64,000 bases of DNA from Morella rubra (taxonomy: Eukaryota; Streptophyta; Magnoliopsida; Fagales; Myricaceae): contig CM025853.1 of assembly GCA_003952965.2 (NCBI GenBank), positions 14,040,068 to 14,104,067 of the forward strand. Reading direction: 5' to 3'. This document shows positions 22,891 to 33,660 of this stretch, piece by piece. Below the pieces are notes generated by a model. The model did no database searches. It saw nothing but the letters and a program-made list of their open reading frames with translations, and was not told the origin of the DNA. The translations under genes were made by a program, and so were the position numbers. Each line of letters begins with the position of its first letter. Within the stretch, counting starts at the first letter, position 1.

Positions 22891-24564
22891 TTGCAAGGAG
22901 AAGGTACTTCACAAGAACTCCCTAAAGAATGGAGGTATGCTACTAGTCACCCTCAAGAGTTAATTATTGGTGATCCCTCTCATGGAACTAGAACTAGAGC
23001 TTCACTTAGAAATATTTGTAATCATCTTGCATTTGTGTCTCAAATTGAACCTAAGACTTTTCTTGAAGCCGAAAATGACGAAAGTTGGATTTTGGCAATG
23101 CAAGAAGAGTTAAACCAATTTGAGAGAAATCAAGTTTGGGAACTTGTCCCTAGACCCAAGGATCAAACCATTATTGGCACAAAATGGGTCTTTAGGAACA
23201 AGGTTGATGAGCACGGTATTATTGTTAGAAACAAAGCTAGATTGGTTGCTAAAGGCTATAATCAAGAAGAAGGGATTGATTATGATGAAACATATGCACC
23301 CGTAGCACATTTGGAATCCATTAGAATGCTTTTGGCCTTTGCTTGCTATAAAAATTTTATGCTTTATCAAATGGATGTGAAAAGTGCTTTCTTGAATGGA
23401 TTTATCATGGAAGAAGTCTATGTAGAACAACCACAAGGTTTTCAAAATGAAGCTTATCCAAAGTTTGTTTTCAAATTAAAAAAGGCTTTGTATGGACTAA
23501 AACAAGCTCCTAGAGCTTGGTATGATAGACTTAAAACTTTCCTCCTTTTGAAAAAAGTTGAACAAACACTTTTCACCAAGTCCAAAAACAATGATATCAT
23601 AATTGTGCAAATTTATGTGGATGACATCATATTCGGTGCTACTAATGACTCTCTTTGTCAAGAATTTTCCAAATTTATGCATGAAGAGTTTGAGATGAGT
23701 ATGATGGGTGAGCTCAACTTCTTCCTTGGACTACAAATCAAGCAATCCAAAGAAGGAATCTTCATAAACCAAGCCAAGTATATAAAGGATCTACTCAAAC
23801 GCTTTGGAATGGAGAACTTGAAAGTGGCGGAAACACCAATGAGCACATCGCTAAAGCTTGATGCGGATGAAAAAGGTAAAAAGGTGGACATCACCAAATA
23901 TAGAGGTATGATTGGAGCTCTCCTCTATTTGACGGCTAGTAGGCCGGATATTATGTTTAGTGTGTGTTTATGTGCTAGATTCCAAGCATGTCCTAAAGAA
24001 TCTCATCTTTGTGCCGTAAAAAGAATTTTTCGATATCTTTTGGGTACTATTGACCTAGGACTTTGGTATCCTAGAGACACTCACATGAACCTAGTAAGCT
24101 ATTCCGATGCCGACTTTGCCGGGTGCAAAGTCGAGAGAAAAAGTACTAGTGGTACTTGTCATTTCCTAGGATCATCTTTAGTTTCTTGGAGTAGCAAGAA
24201 ACAAAACTCGGTTGCTTTATCAACAACCGAAGCGGAATACATAGCGGCCGGTAGTTGTTGTGCTCAAGTGTTGTGGATGAAACAAACTCTCAAAGATTTT
24301 GGACTGGAGTTTGATAGTATACCCATCAAATGTGATAACACTAGTGCTATCAACTTGTCCAAGAATCTCATCCAACACTCAAGGACTAAACACATTGAAG
24401 TGAGACATCATTTTCTAAGAGATCATATTCAAAAAGGTGACATCTCACTTGATTTCATTAGTACTGAGCATCAACTAGCTGATATTTTCACAAAACCCTT
24501 GAGTAATGACAGATTTCGTGATCTTAGACGAGATATTGGGTTTTTAGATGCAAATGCTCTTTGA
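22891..24564 (+). pseudogene. Copia reverse transcriptase and RNase H, one long open frame
   Basis: A 557-residue open frame. The RT domain starts around WILAMQEELNQFERNQVWEL, with YQMDVKSAFLNGFIMEEVYV, the active-site YVDDIIFGATND (near 23615-23650) and GELNFFLGLQIKQ. RNase H has YSDADFAGCKVERKSTSG, ALSTTEAEYIAAGSCCAQ and NLIQHSRTKHIEVRHHFLRD, ending with ADIFTKPLS. Order and motifs are typical of SIRE-type Copia. The frame is the best preserved part of this fossil, but the element around it is broken. Confidence 0.93.
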
Positions 24565-24722
24565 TATGCCATTTTATTGATTTCCATGGATTTTCATTGT
24601 TTTGATGTTTTAAACATGTTTAGAATGTCCTTATATATTGTTACATGTTTGACATTCATCAAATGCATCATTCCATTTCATTTTGGGCACTAAAACCTCA
24701 TTTTTCAAAGACTGTTCTCTGT

Positions 24723-24835
24723 AGCGGTCGACCGTGTGGAACCGCTACACGAAGCGGTCGACCGGTTAGTAGAACTTGTTCTACCAAGCGGTCGATGGTC
24801 ATCAACCGCTATACCAAGCGGTCGACCGCCTCGTC
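24723..24835 (+). repeat. GCGGTCGACCG palindromic units between pol and the extra gene
   Basis: Four or more copies of (A)GCGGTCGACCG or close variants, alternating with ACCGCTA, lie just downstream of pol. The same unit recurs in the 3' LTR at 27030-27190. GGTCGACC is a perfect palindrome. Confidence 0.85.
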
Positions 24836-25130
24836 GAGCCTATATATATACTGCAGTTCACATTTTGGTCGACCGCACCCTCACGTGAACCGCTTCTCCT
24901 CTCTCGACCCAAACCCTCTCAAATCCCTCCCAAAACACCATAATCTATCCTATAATCCATCCCAATCATTTCAGACCATCAAATTCGGCCAAAACCCTCT
25001 CTTTTTGTGTGGATTTACATCAAAATCCATCAAGCATTCACTTATTAGGGATTTCGGCCCCCTTTGAAACCCTAACCCTAGATTTCCACATTTCAGCCCT
25101 TTTCCTCTCAAATTTTCACTCTCAATCATC

Positions 25131-26298
25131 ATGCCAAGGACAAAGCATGCTGCCATGGTTGGAAATGAGCGAGCTGGATCCTCTCGTTCTTCAGCGGATC
25201 ATTCGGGTGAGCCTGATTATTTTTTCCGTAATCCTGAATGTGCTGAGAAGTTTTACAATGACTTTTCAAAGAGAAAAGTCATGTTGGGAAGGAAAGTGAA
25301 TGTAGAATCACTTTCGGATTTTGAGATTGAGCGTCCATTTGTGAAGCAGGGTTGGAGGAATTTGTTGGATATGGGTACCGAAGTGTTTCCCAAATATGTT
25401 AGGCTTTTCTTTGCTAATATGACTGTTGGGTGGGAAGCTGGAGGTTTGTTTACCGTGAAGAGTATGGTTGGGGACGGGATATTATTTTAAATGAAGTTAT
25501 TCTAGGTGATATTTTGGGTATCCCACATGTCGGGATTCGGGCCTATGAGTTTAAAACTTGGCCCGTGTGTAAGGGCTTTGATTATGGAGAAGCCCTAGTT
25601 TACCTCCTAGGTAATGGTGTGGCAGAAGATGCACCTAGGAAGATCCATGCCAACCAACTATTATTCGTTCGAGGTTACTTCATTTGATCTGCACCCATAA
25701 CCTGATTCCTCGGGGTGGACACCGAGAGGAGGTGACTTTTATGGATGTCTTCGTGATTGAGCGACTTCTGAAAGAGAAAAAGTTCAACCTCCCTTATATT
25801 ATGCTCAAACATATGGAAGCAGCATGTGAGTCTAAAAAGAATCTACCATATGGCTTGCTGTTTACCCAGATATTTCGATATTTTGGGGTTGCACTCAGTT
25901 CTCGCGAGCGAGACACTTTGACCAAGTGTGAACAATTTGACGCTACGGTCCTAACCCGGATGGGTTATAGAAGGACTTCCAGAAATACTTGGGTGCCGAA
26001 GCGTCAGGATAGTGATGAGGATGAAGGTGTTGCTGTGGCTGAGGCTGAGGATGAGCCTGAGGGTGAGGAGGTAGATGCTGATTTGGCTGATGATCCTCCC
26101 ATTATTCCTTCCCTACCAGAGTTCCCGACCCTTCCCTCTTCCTTTGATACTCGATTCACTGCTTTCGAGGCGAGGATGACTGCTATGCATGAGGCACAGA
26201 ACAAGTTCATTCAAGAGAGTTTTACTTCTATGCAAGAGGAGCAGAGGCAGTTCTTTGCAGAGATGAGGACTTTTATGGCCCGCTTTCCTCCTCCATGA
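25131..26298 (+). pseudogene. Extra Copia gene with putative plant transposon protein domain (fossil)
   Basis: This region lies between pol and the 3' LTR, where SIRE-type elements often carry an additional gene. It starts MPRTKHAAMVGNERAGSS. Conserved blocks in order are NVESLSDFEIERPFVKQGW, ILGIPHVGIRAYEFKTWPVC, HNLIPRGGHREEVTFMDVFV and YGLLFTQIFRYFGVALS, matching the domain annotated in plants as putative plant transposon protein. The C-terminus is acidic, then a coiled coil (TRFTAFEARMTAMHEAQNKF). The function is unknown to me; it does not look like an envelope with signal peptide and membrane anchor. Interrupted. Confidence 0.7.
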
Positions 26299-26625
26299 TT
26301 TTCATAGCATATGCATTTCATTTGTATTTTGTATTTTTTCTTTGCTTATGTATTTTTCTTTCTTATGTATTCCTTTTTATGATGACAAAGGGGGAGAGAA
26401 TAGTCTCTTTTTGTATCTCTGCACCCCTTTGCAACTTTGATGTACTGCTTCTATGATATGAAAGTTCTTTATTATTCATATGCAATCTTTCATATTATAT
26501 GCTAACATTTTGTCATTGAGTATTAAAATGTTAAAACCCCACATCAAAGTACAAAAGTTAGGGGGAGACAAGATCAACAAAAGGAAGATCAATTAATTTA
26601 TTGTCATCATCAAAAAGGGGGAGAT

Positions 26626-27941
26626 TGTTGGCTTTTAGTCACAATCAATGTTTTGATGATAACAATAGAAGTAATTGAGATGTGAAGCAAAGCGGATCCA
26701 AAATGAGCACGAAGCGATCAAGCAACATCCCCTTCAATGGAAGTGCTCTTAAAGTGAAGACTCAAGATGCTAGGGTAATCTTTGTAACTCTAAGTCTTCA
26801 TCTTTAACAAGGATTTGAACCACACACTTGCATATTTCTTCAAAACTTGCATGAAATGTTTTACCTCTTGTTTTGAAGATTTAAAAATGTTTTAAATGGC
26901 TTTAAAATATCCCAATTAAACTCCCAAACCTTTTATATACTTATGGGAAGTTAGTCTTTAAAATTGGGTATTTTAAGTTGGTCAAAATCGTGTTTTTAAA
27001 ACAACCGGATCATGTGCTTAAGTTGAGGAGGTCGACCGGCTCATGTAGCGGTCGACCGGTCTTCGACCGCTTGGTATAGCGGTCGACGGTTGTTTGAAAA
27101 ATTAAAAAAGAGCCGTTTTGACTCTGACATTATGACCGTTGTGTAACGTAAACCTGTAGCGGTCGACCGTTCATGTAGCGGTCGACGGTTCATCGTGAAT
27201 TTTTTAACAGCTCGACTCCAACGGCTATAAACGGCTATTTTTCTTATGAGGCCTATATAAAGCCATTCCTACGCCTTTTAAAAGTTGCTGAACAACTAAA
27301 ATCATTTTGCAAAGCTAAGAGTGATCTAAAACCTTTCAATCCTTGTTCAAACATCATTCACACATAATCAACACTTTCACATCCTTGTTGTTGTGTGAAG
27401 CCTAAGAGATAGAAATTTCTCATTGTAACATCTACTCCATCAAGGGAGTTTTAGTGAGCATTTTCGTTCATCCCTATACACTATTAAGAGAGTGATTCTC
27501 TTGTTTCCTTTTGGTGAGGTTGTTCATCAAAAGAAGGAGTTTGGAGAGGTTTGTTCTCAAACTCGTTCTTGAGGCTTGAAGAGGTGTTTCTCAAGCTCAA
27601 GTGTAAGGAAACTCTCCCTTGGTTGAAGGGAGCATAGTGGAAAAACCTCAAGGCTCGGTAAAGGAGCTTGAGGGGTGGATGTAGGCGGGTTTGCCAAACC
27701 ACCTAAAAATCTTGTGTTTGCTTCTCTTCCCTTATCTCATTACATTGTGCTATTAGTTTCTTGTTCTAAGTTTTATTTCTCTATTTAAGTTGCAATATAT
27801 ATTATTGTGTTCAATCTTTTATTGCAATCGCTTCTCTTTGTGAGACTTGTAGCTAGCAAACACTTTCTAAAGGGTGAGTTTCAAAAAAGTTTTGAAACCT
27901 AATTCACCCCCTCTTGGGTTGCCTTAATCCTAGGTTTTACA
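26626..27941 (+). repeat. 3' LTR of the nested Copia element (1,316 bp)
   Basis: Same ends as the 5' LTR. It holds GCGGTCGACCG-type palindromic units at about 27030-27190. A polypurine tract AAAAAGGGGGAGAT (26612-26625) abuts its left end. Confidence 0.92.
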
Positions 27942-30471
27942 TGCACGAGCTCTATTCATTACCAACTCATGTAGACTATGAGTTGGAGGAGGAAGATTTA
28001 GAGGATTCTGATAGTGAAGGTGCTGATAATGGGAAGGGAAAGATGGCGGGAAGTAGTGGGGGATCTGCAAGTAGAAAGAGGTAGCCCCCATCTCAACCCA
28101 AGGCATCTGCATGTCAACCTGGGGCATCTGTATCTCATCGCAAGGATGCTATTGAATGGTTTGGTGTGGGTGGCAAGTGGAGAACACAACAAATGATGGT
28201 ATTGATGCTAGAGCCATATCAGATGAGGTTGGCAGCATAAGTGAAGATGGAGGCTCCGATAGTGACCGTCCTCGCAGGATACGGTATGCTGACTTTCAGA
28301 AAGATGACCTGACGAGACCCATTCATATGATAACTGGGTTGAAGTTCAAAGATGTTGCACTTTTCAAGGAAGCTTTGAAATTGTATGCTATACAGTCAAT
28401 ATTTGATTACAAGTTTGTAAAGAACGACAAGCTACGCGTTAGGGCTATTTGTAGAAGGTTCTGTGTCCGTGGATGATCCAAGCATCGTGGATGAACCAAG
28501 GGAAGGCATTTCAAGTGAAGAAATTTCACAGTGAGCATGATTGCGGGGCACACCATAAGAATAGCAAACTCAGCCATAGGTTTAGTGCTACCCATTATGT
28601 GGAGCATATAAGAGACAACCCGAATTTGCCACCAACTGCACTGGGGCAGCAGATACGGAGGGATTTTCAAGTTGAAGTATCAAAAAATCATATGTATTGA
28701 GCCAAAAAATTGGGGCTTGAGATGGTGTACGGGAAACATGCATATTAGTACAAATATGTCTATGACTACGCTGCAGCAGTTTACCAATGGAATGTGGGGA
28801 GTTGTATGAAGATTGCAAAGGATGGGGTATTCTTTCAAAGGATGTATCTGAGGTTCGATGCATGTAAGCATGGGTTCTTGCTTGGCTGTAGGCCAATCAT
28901 ATCTATTGATGGGTGTCATCTTAAGGGACCGCTTGGAGGTCAGTTCCTATGCGCAGTGGGGAAGGACGCCAACGACGATATGTTTCCCATTGCAGTGGCC
29001 ATTGTGGAGTCGGAGTGTAGGATGTCATGGATGTGGTTCCTTAGCATTTTGTTGGAAGATATTGGCTTGGAGGACACTCGTGCTTGGACATGGATGTTCG
29101 ATAGACAAAAGGTATGAACTATTTGAGCATTTACTAAGTGACTGTTTCAACGTAATTTATGTAACTTAAATATTAAGTGCATTAAGTGACTGTGTTAGTA
29201 TGTAATTTATGTAAGTAACTCGCAAATTATTAAGTGACTTTGTGATGCTGATAATGTAACTATTTTGGGTTGCAATGACTGCCACTTAATTCAGCATATA
29301 AATGTTATTTGTGCAACCGTTTCAGCATATATTAAGTGCAAGTTTAACAGTAATTTGCGCAACTATTTCAGCATTTATTAAGTGACTGTGTGTAGTTATA
29401 CGTTTGGGTTTTTTTTCCTGGTAATAGGGTCTTCGTGATGCCTTTGAGGTCCTGCAACCAGATGCCGAGTAGCACCATTGTTTGAGGCATTTACATGCTA
29501 ATTTGAAGAGCAAAGGGTACAAAGGGAAGGCCATCAAAGACGAGTTAGAATCCACTGCAAGGGCATGTACTTGTGCGAAGTTTGACCATTACATGTAAGT
29601 AATAAAGGCAATTAATCTAGACTATTTTGGGTACTTGGATCTTATTGATCCCAAGGGCTAGTAGAGGCATGCATTCCTCACATCCAGTAAATGCAATATG
29701 TTATTGAACAATCTCGCCTAGACTTTTAACTCGTGGATAAAGGATGCAAGGGACAAACCAGTGTTGATGATGTTGGAGCAGATAAGACGTCAACTTATGA
29801 AACGGTTTGTGGCGAAGTGGGCTGGGATCGAGAAAGCAACTTGGAATATATGCCTGAGGATTAGAGCGAAGCTTGAAAGGGCTAAGAGCGATTCGAGGTT
29901 CTGTCTTTGCAACTGGACTGATGGACACATTTTGGAGGTTGAGCCATTGAATGATGGATGAAAGCTTGTTAATATTGAAAGGATGGAGTGCTCATGTGGC
30001 AGATGGCAATTGAATGGGATCTCATGCTCCCATGCTTGCGCAGCAATATATTATGAGAAGTGGATCCGCGAGGATAATGTTGATCCTTGCTACCACAAGG
30101 ATGCTTATAAATTATGTTACGCTGCTGCAATCAACAGTATGCCTGGATTTGATTTATGGCCGCACGCTGATAATGATCAACCTCAGCCACCACAAGTTAG
30201 GGTGGCACTTAGGAGGCCCAAAAAGGCAAGAGTAAGGGCGGAGGGTGAGCCACAACTCCCGTACCGAGTCACTCGGGCTGGATATGGCATTCGTTGTGGG
30301 AAATGTGGAGTGGTTGGTCACAATGCACACTCATGCAAGAAGCCCGACAATCCCAATCGTAGGATATACCCCAAAAAGCCTAGTAAGAAGAATAGAAATT
30401 CCGAGGTAGCTACTGTTAATGCCATGCTCAACCTTAAGACTTTAACAATCTGTTTGGGCATTTTCACATAG
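27942..30471 (+). pseudogene. mudrA-like MULE transposase, DNA-binding, catalytic, SWIM and zinc-knuckle parts
   Basis: The acidic linker resumes right after the Copia element (DYELEEEDLEDSDSEGADN). The Mutator DNA-binding domain (DBD_Tnp_Mut) lies at about 28290-28560 (GLKFKDVALFKEALKLYAIQ, KFVKNDKLRVRAIC). The catalytic core follows with RPIISIDGCHLKGPLGG, whose first aspartate is at about 28908, and DDMFPIAVAIVESECRMSWM. A gt-ag intron (29112-29427) splits FDRQK from GLRDAFEVLQPDAE. A SWIM zinc finger (CSCGRWQLNGISCSHACA, about 29992-30045) and a zinc knuckle (CGKCGVVGHNAHSC) follow. In-frame stops, for example near 28083 and 29470, and frame changes show it is a pseudogene. Confidence 0.9.
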
Positions 30472-31021
30472 CTCTTCACTTAATTCTTTATTTGAATGCA
30501 GCATACTCCTGACAATGGAGTTGCTGGACCCTCACAGCATACTAAGGCTGCTGGACCATCACAGCACACTAAGGCCACTGGAACATCACAACTTAGAACC
30601 CCTAGACACAAAAGGTGAGGGACGCAGATTGTTGATGACCGAGTATGTTGTAAATTTAGTGAACCCCCATTACAACTTCTGTTCAGCCATTTACTAATTT
30701 ATTCATTTATCTAGGGGAGTTCACAACCACCTATATTACGCGGAGGTCACCTCGCAAGAAATCAACCGTAAGCTCCAACCGAGAAATTGACCAACCCAAT
30801 TCTCAGACTGTGGTAAGACCTATATGTGAAAGCACTCAATGAAATAAATATGTACATATAACACCAAAAGTAATATTTCTCTATTTTATGCTTTTAAGGA
30901 TGTTCACAACCACCTATATTACCGCATAGATCACGGCGCAAGAAATCATGCGCCAACCCCTATCACAGAGCCACTCAATGATCCAGAATGCACGTGGAAG
31001 ACTCATTTTGATGCTGTTTTG
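30472..31021 (+). pseudogene. Small 3' exons of the MULE transposase gene
   Basis: gt-ag bounded pieces continue the transposase C-terminus. Exon 30503-30614 encodes repeated AGPSQHTKA units. Two later exons, starting near 30716 and 30900, both begin with GTTCACAACCACCTATATTAC and are near-duplicates. The downstream end of the gene is not clear. Confidence 0.5.
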
Positions 31022-31076
31022 TGAAATTGTATTAGATAATTGTTTTGTGAAACTGGATTTGAATTGGAGAAAGGAT

Positions 31077-31172
31077 CATATTTTGAGACTTGGATATGTA
31101 TTTTGATGTATGATACGTATTTTGAGGGTTGGATGTGTATTTTGAGGTTGGGAGTGTATTTTGAGGATGGAT
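31077..31172. repeat. Minisatellite, GGATGTGTATTTTGAG units
   Basis: Five diverged copies of a 16-22 bp unit containing TGTATTTTGA lie in tandem in the AT-rich 3' part of the MULE. Confidence 0.75.
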
Positions 31173-31907
31173 GATATGTTCAGTTAACATCATGGAAAAA
31201 TATTGTTGTATTGGATTTAGGTTATAGAACAAAGGAATTATATTGGAACAGTTATTGTGCCATTATGGACAGATTGTTCCACTCAATTCTTGTGTTGAAT
31301 AGTTTGCGAGTTAGACATTTTTATTTTTGAAATGAGTTCAAGTTAATCTTTGCATAGGGCTTTTGAAATGAGTTCAAGTGTTGGGTGTTTAGTTGTAGCC
31401 CTAGGTGGCATTATATTTCATTCTATCAGTGCACACTAGAAGTACCAATGCTTCCATTAGGTGAACCAATGTGCAATAGCTAAAAGGCAGCTTCTAGCAT
31501 TATATGTCGTTCTGTCTTTTGTTTTTTTTTATTGTTTGATTTTTTTTATTAGACATCTACCATTAACAAATATCATAGATTATATCAGATAAAAAGGCAG
31601 CTTGGAATCTTTATTCGAGAGATTAAATGAAATCGATATTGAAGCAATAATGGGATAACCTTAAAATGTACAAGAGTATAACTAAGAACATAACTTCACA
31701 TTCACATTCACATAGAAGGTCCATACCCATTACAACAACAACGATGACAACATAATCATAAAACACATTACAACGACAAAGACTACAATTCATACAATGA
31801 TAAACCTTTAATAGTTCAACACATAACCATAAGGACTCTTAAGTGGTCTTTCAGAACACAAAAATCCTGGACTTACAGAACACAACAATCTAAGGACCAT
31901 CATCGAC
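31173..31907. other. MULE interior between the convergent genes
   Basis: No coding block. The stretch probably holds the 3' ends of the transposase gene (plus strand) and the GRF gene (minus strand). An AT-rich tract at 31515-31550 and short A-rich runs are the only features. Confidence 0.5.
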
Positions 31908-32503
31908 CTACCACAAACAGCACCTAAAACATCCAAATAATATAACCAACACGCCAATTATGATGGCCTTCATTCGGTTTTCCTTCGCAATGTGACATTG
32001 TAGTTGTACATCAACCAACTTAATTTCTTCAAATACCCGATGAAGTTGATCATCTATCTTTTTTTGATGTTCAAAGACCCTTCCAATTTGCTCATCCATT
32101 CTTTGGAGCATTAGAATGACTTCAGCCATATCTTCGGAGTCTCTTGAAGAAACAATTTCTTCCTTCACCGTTTTCTTTGTTTTCTCTGTAAAAACTGGAG
32201 GGTCTAACCATTGGAAAAAATCACATCCAACCTGACTCTACATATCACAACTATGATATTTAGTTGGAAATAATACACAATAGATTGGAATATCAGCAAA
32301 ACCCAAACTTAGCAAAAGATAAAAATGCAAACTGTTTTTCCAAATTGTTCACATCCATAGAAGTGTTGGCCTGGATTTCCATGGGTCATGCTAGTCCGCA
32401 GCTTAGTTTGAATCCCACACTTACACAGTGGCTGAGGCAGCACCTCAGCTGAAACACCATTGTCGCACCCACCGGATGAACTCGTTGAAATAGTGGACGT
32501 CAT
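31908..32503 (-). CDS. GRF zinc-finger, coiled-coil, membrane-anchored protein encoded within the MULE (two exons)
   Basis: Exon 1 is 32503-32333, the intron 32332-32232 (101 bp, GT...AG) and exon 2 is 32231-31908, giving a 164-residue protein without a stop. The splice falls between codons (GKT|VGC). Residues about 26-68 form a complete GRF zinc finger: CKCG, a GNPGQHFYGC block, then GCDFFQWLDPP, the C-x-C, C and C-x-F-F-x-W-x-D ligand pattern. Residues about 85-145 are a charged coiled coil (MDEQIGRVFEHQKKIDDQLH). The last about 18 residues (IIIGVLVILFGCF) are a hydrophobic tail anchor. GRF fingers bind single-stranded nucleic acid in known proteins; the role here is unknown. It is read from the right terminal repeat, convergent with the transposase. 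I chose the ATG at 32503 over 32581 because the segment before it has no family resemblance. Confidence 0.75.
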
Positions 32504-32856
32504 TCTAGAGATCAAATAAAAGCTAAAGGTGGATGGAAGGTACCCAATTGAACATTTATTCAGGGATTGTGGTAGAGACATTCAGCGAAAAAACAAACTG
32601 CACGACAATGTTTACAGACCTTTGAGGGAGAGGGGTTGACGATGCCTTCGACGGAGAGAGGTTGCGCCTTCGACGAACAGAGGTTGCAGATGGTGTTGGC
32701 GACGAAGCAATCAAATCGGTGGAGAAAAGAAGAACTGGGGGTAGGGTCATGCGCAGGCAAATGATTTGTTGAAGCATATAGGATGAATCAATTAATTTGG
32801 GGAACAAAAATGGAGAGCTCGCGTGTGTCGCAGAGGTGCCCTTTGAAAGTTGTCTT
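32504..32856 (-). other. Leader and putative promoter zone of the GRF gene
   Basis: It lies between the right terminal repeat and the GRF start codon. The frames here (for example 32556-33014 minus) lack any domain and overlap the terminal repeat, so I read them as untranslated. Two tandem GACGATGCCTTCGACGGAGAG-like units occur near 32640-32700. Confidence 0.45.
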
Positions 32857-33059
32857 GTGGCGTGCTGATGTGGGTTTTTTGACACGTATTGCGAATTAAA
32901 TGGCCACGTTGTAATTTTCCGTAACGGCACTGGCTTTAGTTGACGAACGGACCAAACAAAAACAAGGAGAAAGCCCAGGGACCTGTGTGGAACGAATGAA
33001 ACCCCGGGGACCATGTCGGGAAAAACCCAAACCCCAAGGACTAGATGTTATATTAAGCC
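32857..33059 (-). repeat. Right terminal inverted repeat of the MULE
   Basis: Inverted copy of 13042-13240, ending ...TATTAAGCC, followed at once by the target duplication TTAATTTTT. Confidence 0.93.
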
Positions 33060-33068
33060 TTAATTTTT
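33060..33068 (+). repeat. Right 9-bp target site duplication of the MULE
   Basis: TTAATTTTT, identical to 13033-13041. Confidence 0.9.
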
Positions 33069-33343
33069 TTGTGTCCATTAGGCATTGATAATGCATTTAA
33101 ATGTAATTAATAAAAAATAAGACTGATTAATTAGCTTTGTTTACCGTATCATTAAATTGTGCTACAGCCCAACCAATGCTCAAAGCCTAACATGTTCATT
33201 TTGTAAAAATATTCTAGGCTACAATGAGTACAACAAATTCACAAAACGAACATTCAAAACATCAAAAAAATACTACACAAATACAAATACCTATAACACA
33301 AACTGTAATACCTTTTTTAAAAAAATTCTAACAAATCTTCTTT
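33069..33343. other. Short AT-rich host spacer between the MULE and the CACTA element
   Basis: Nothing coding or structured is visible. Confidence 0.6.
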
Positions 33344-33660
33344 CACTGCAAGAATTATAGCTTTAGGTGACAAAGTTTTGGGTGTCAAACCAAATTTTGT
33401 CACCTAAATGACCTTTCCATGACAAAACATTAATTTCGTCACCCAAAGTCACCCATGAATGCCAAAACCGTTCGGACAGGTCCCAAAACCGTTCTGACAT
33501 ATGTCGCGTGTGACAACATACCACATGTCGCGCATGAGTGACGATTAAAATAGTCACAAAATACAAAACACCATCCAGACTCACGATCAACACGTTCGGA
33601 CTCTTTGCTAGGTGACGAATTCCAAATCGACATAATCGAGTGACGTTCAGAATCGTCACA
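33344..33660 (+). repeat. Left terminal and subterminal repeats of the CACTA element
   Basis: CACTGCAAG terminus, then GGTGACAAAGTTTTGGGTG, TTTTGTCACCTAAATGAC and TTTCGTCACCCAAAG units in both orientations. In En/Spm such units bind the TNPA protein; that is family knowledge, not shown here. Confidence 0.8.

Larger units (their letters stand above)
15724..27941 (+). mobile_element. SIRE-like Copia LTR retrotransposon nested in the MULE, with an extra gene after pol
   Basis: LTRs at 15724-17217 and 26626-27941, primer site, gag, protease, integrase, RT-RNase H, an extra open region and a polypurine tract all lie in plus-strand order. The flanks TGCCC (15719-15723) and TGCAC (27942-27946) agree at four of five positions as a target duplication inside the MULE transposase gene. 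A Gypsy LTR is inserted at 18643. Net length without it is about 9.2 kb. Several breaks in gag and the extra region show it is no longer whole, although RT-RNase H is one long frame. The right-hand halves of the LTRs look about 98% identical, so it is relatively young. Confidence 0.93.
13042..33059 (+). mobile_element. Mutator-like element (MULE) with long TIRs, carrying nested retroelements
   Basis: Terminal inverted repeats of about 200 bp begin GGCTTAATATAA at both ends, and a perfect 9-bp target duplication (TTAATTTTT) flanks them. Inside are a mudrA-like transposase gene on the plus strand and a GRF zinc-finger gene on the minus strand near the right end. A 12.2-kb Copia element sits at 15724-27941. 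Without it the MULE is about 7.8 kb. The transposase frame has several stops, so the element is probably no longer autonomous. Confidence 0.93.

Noticed and set aside
25131-26298. Envelope gene in the nested Copia element
   Set aside because: No signal peptide or transmembrane anchor is visible, and the conserved blocks fit the putative plant transposon protein domain better.
32556-33014. A 152-codon minus-strand frame in the right MULE terminus
   Set aside because: It overlaps the terminal inverted repeat, has no domain and lies upstream of the GRF gene, so it is more likely leader or promoter.
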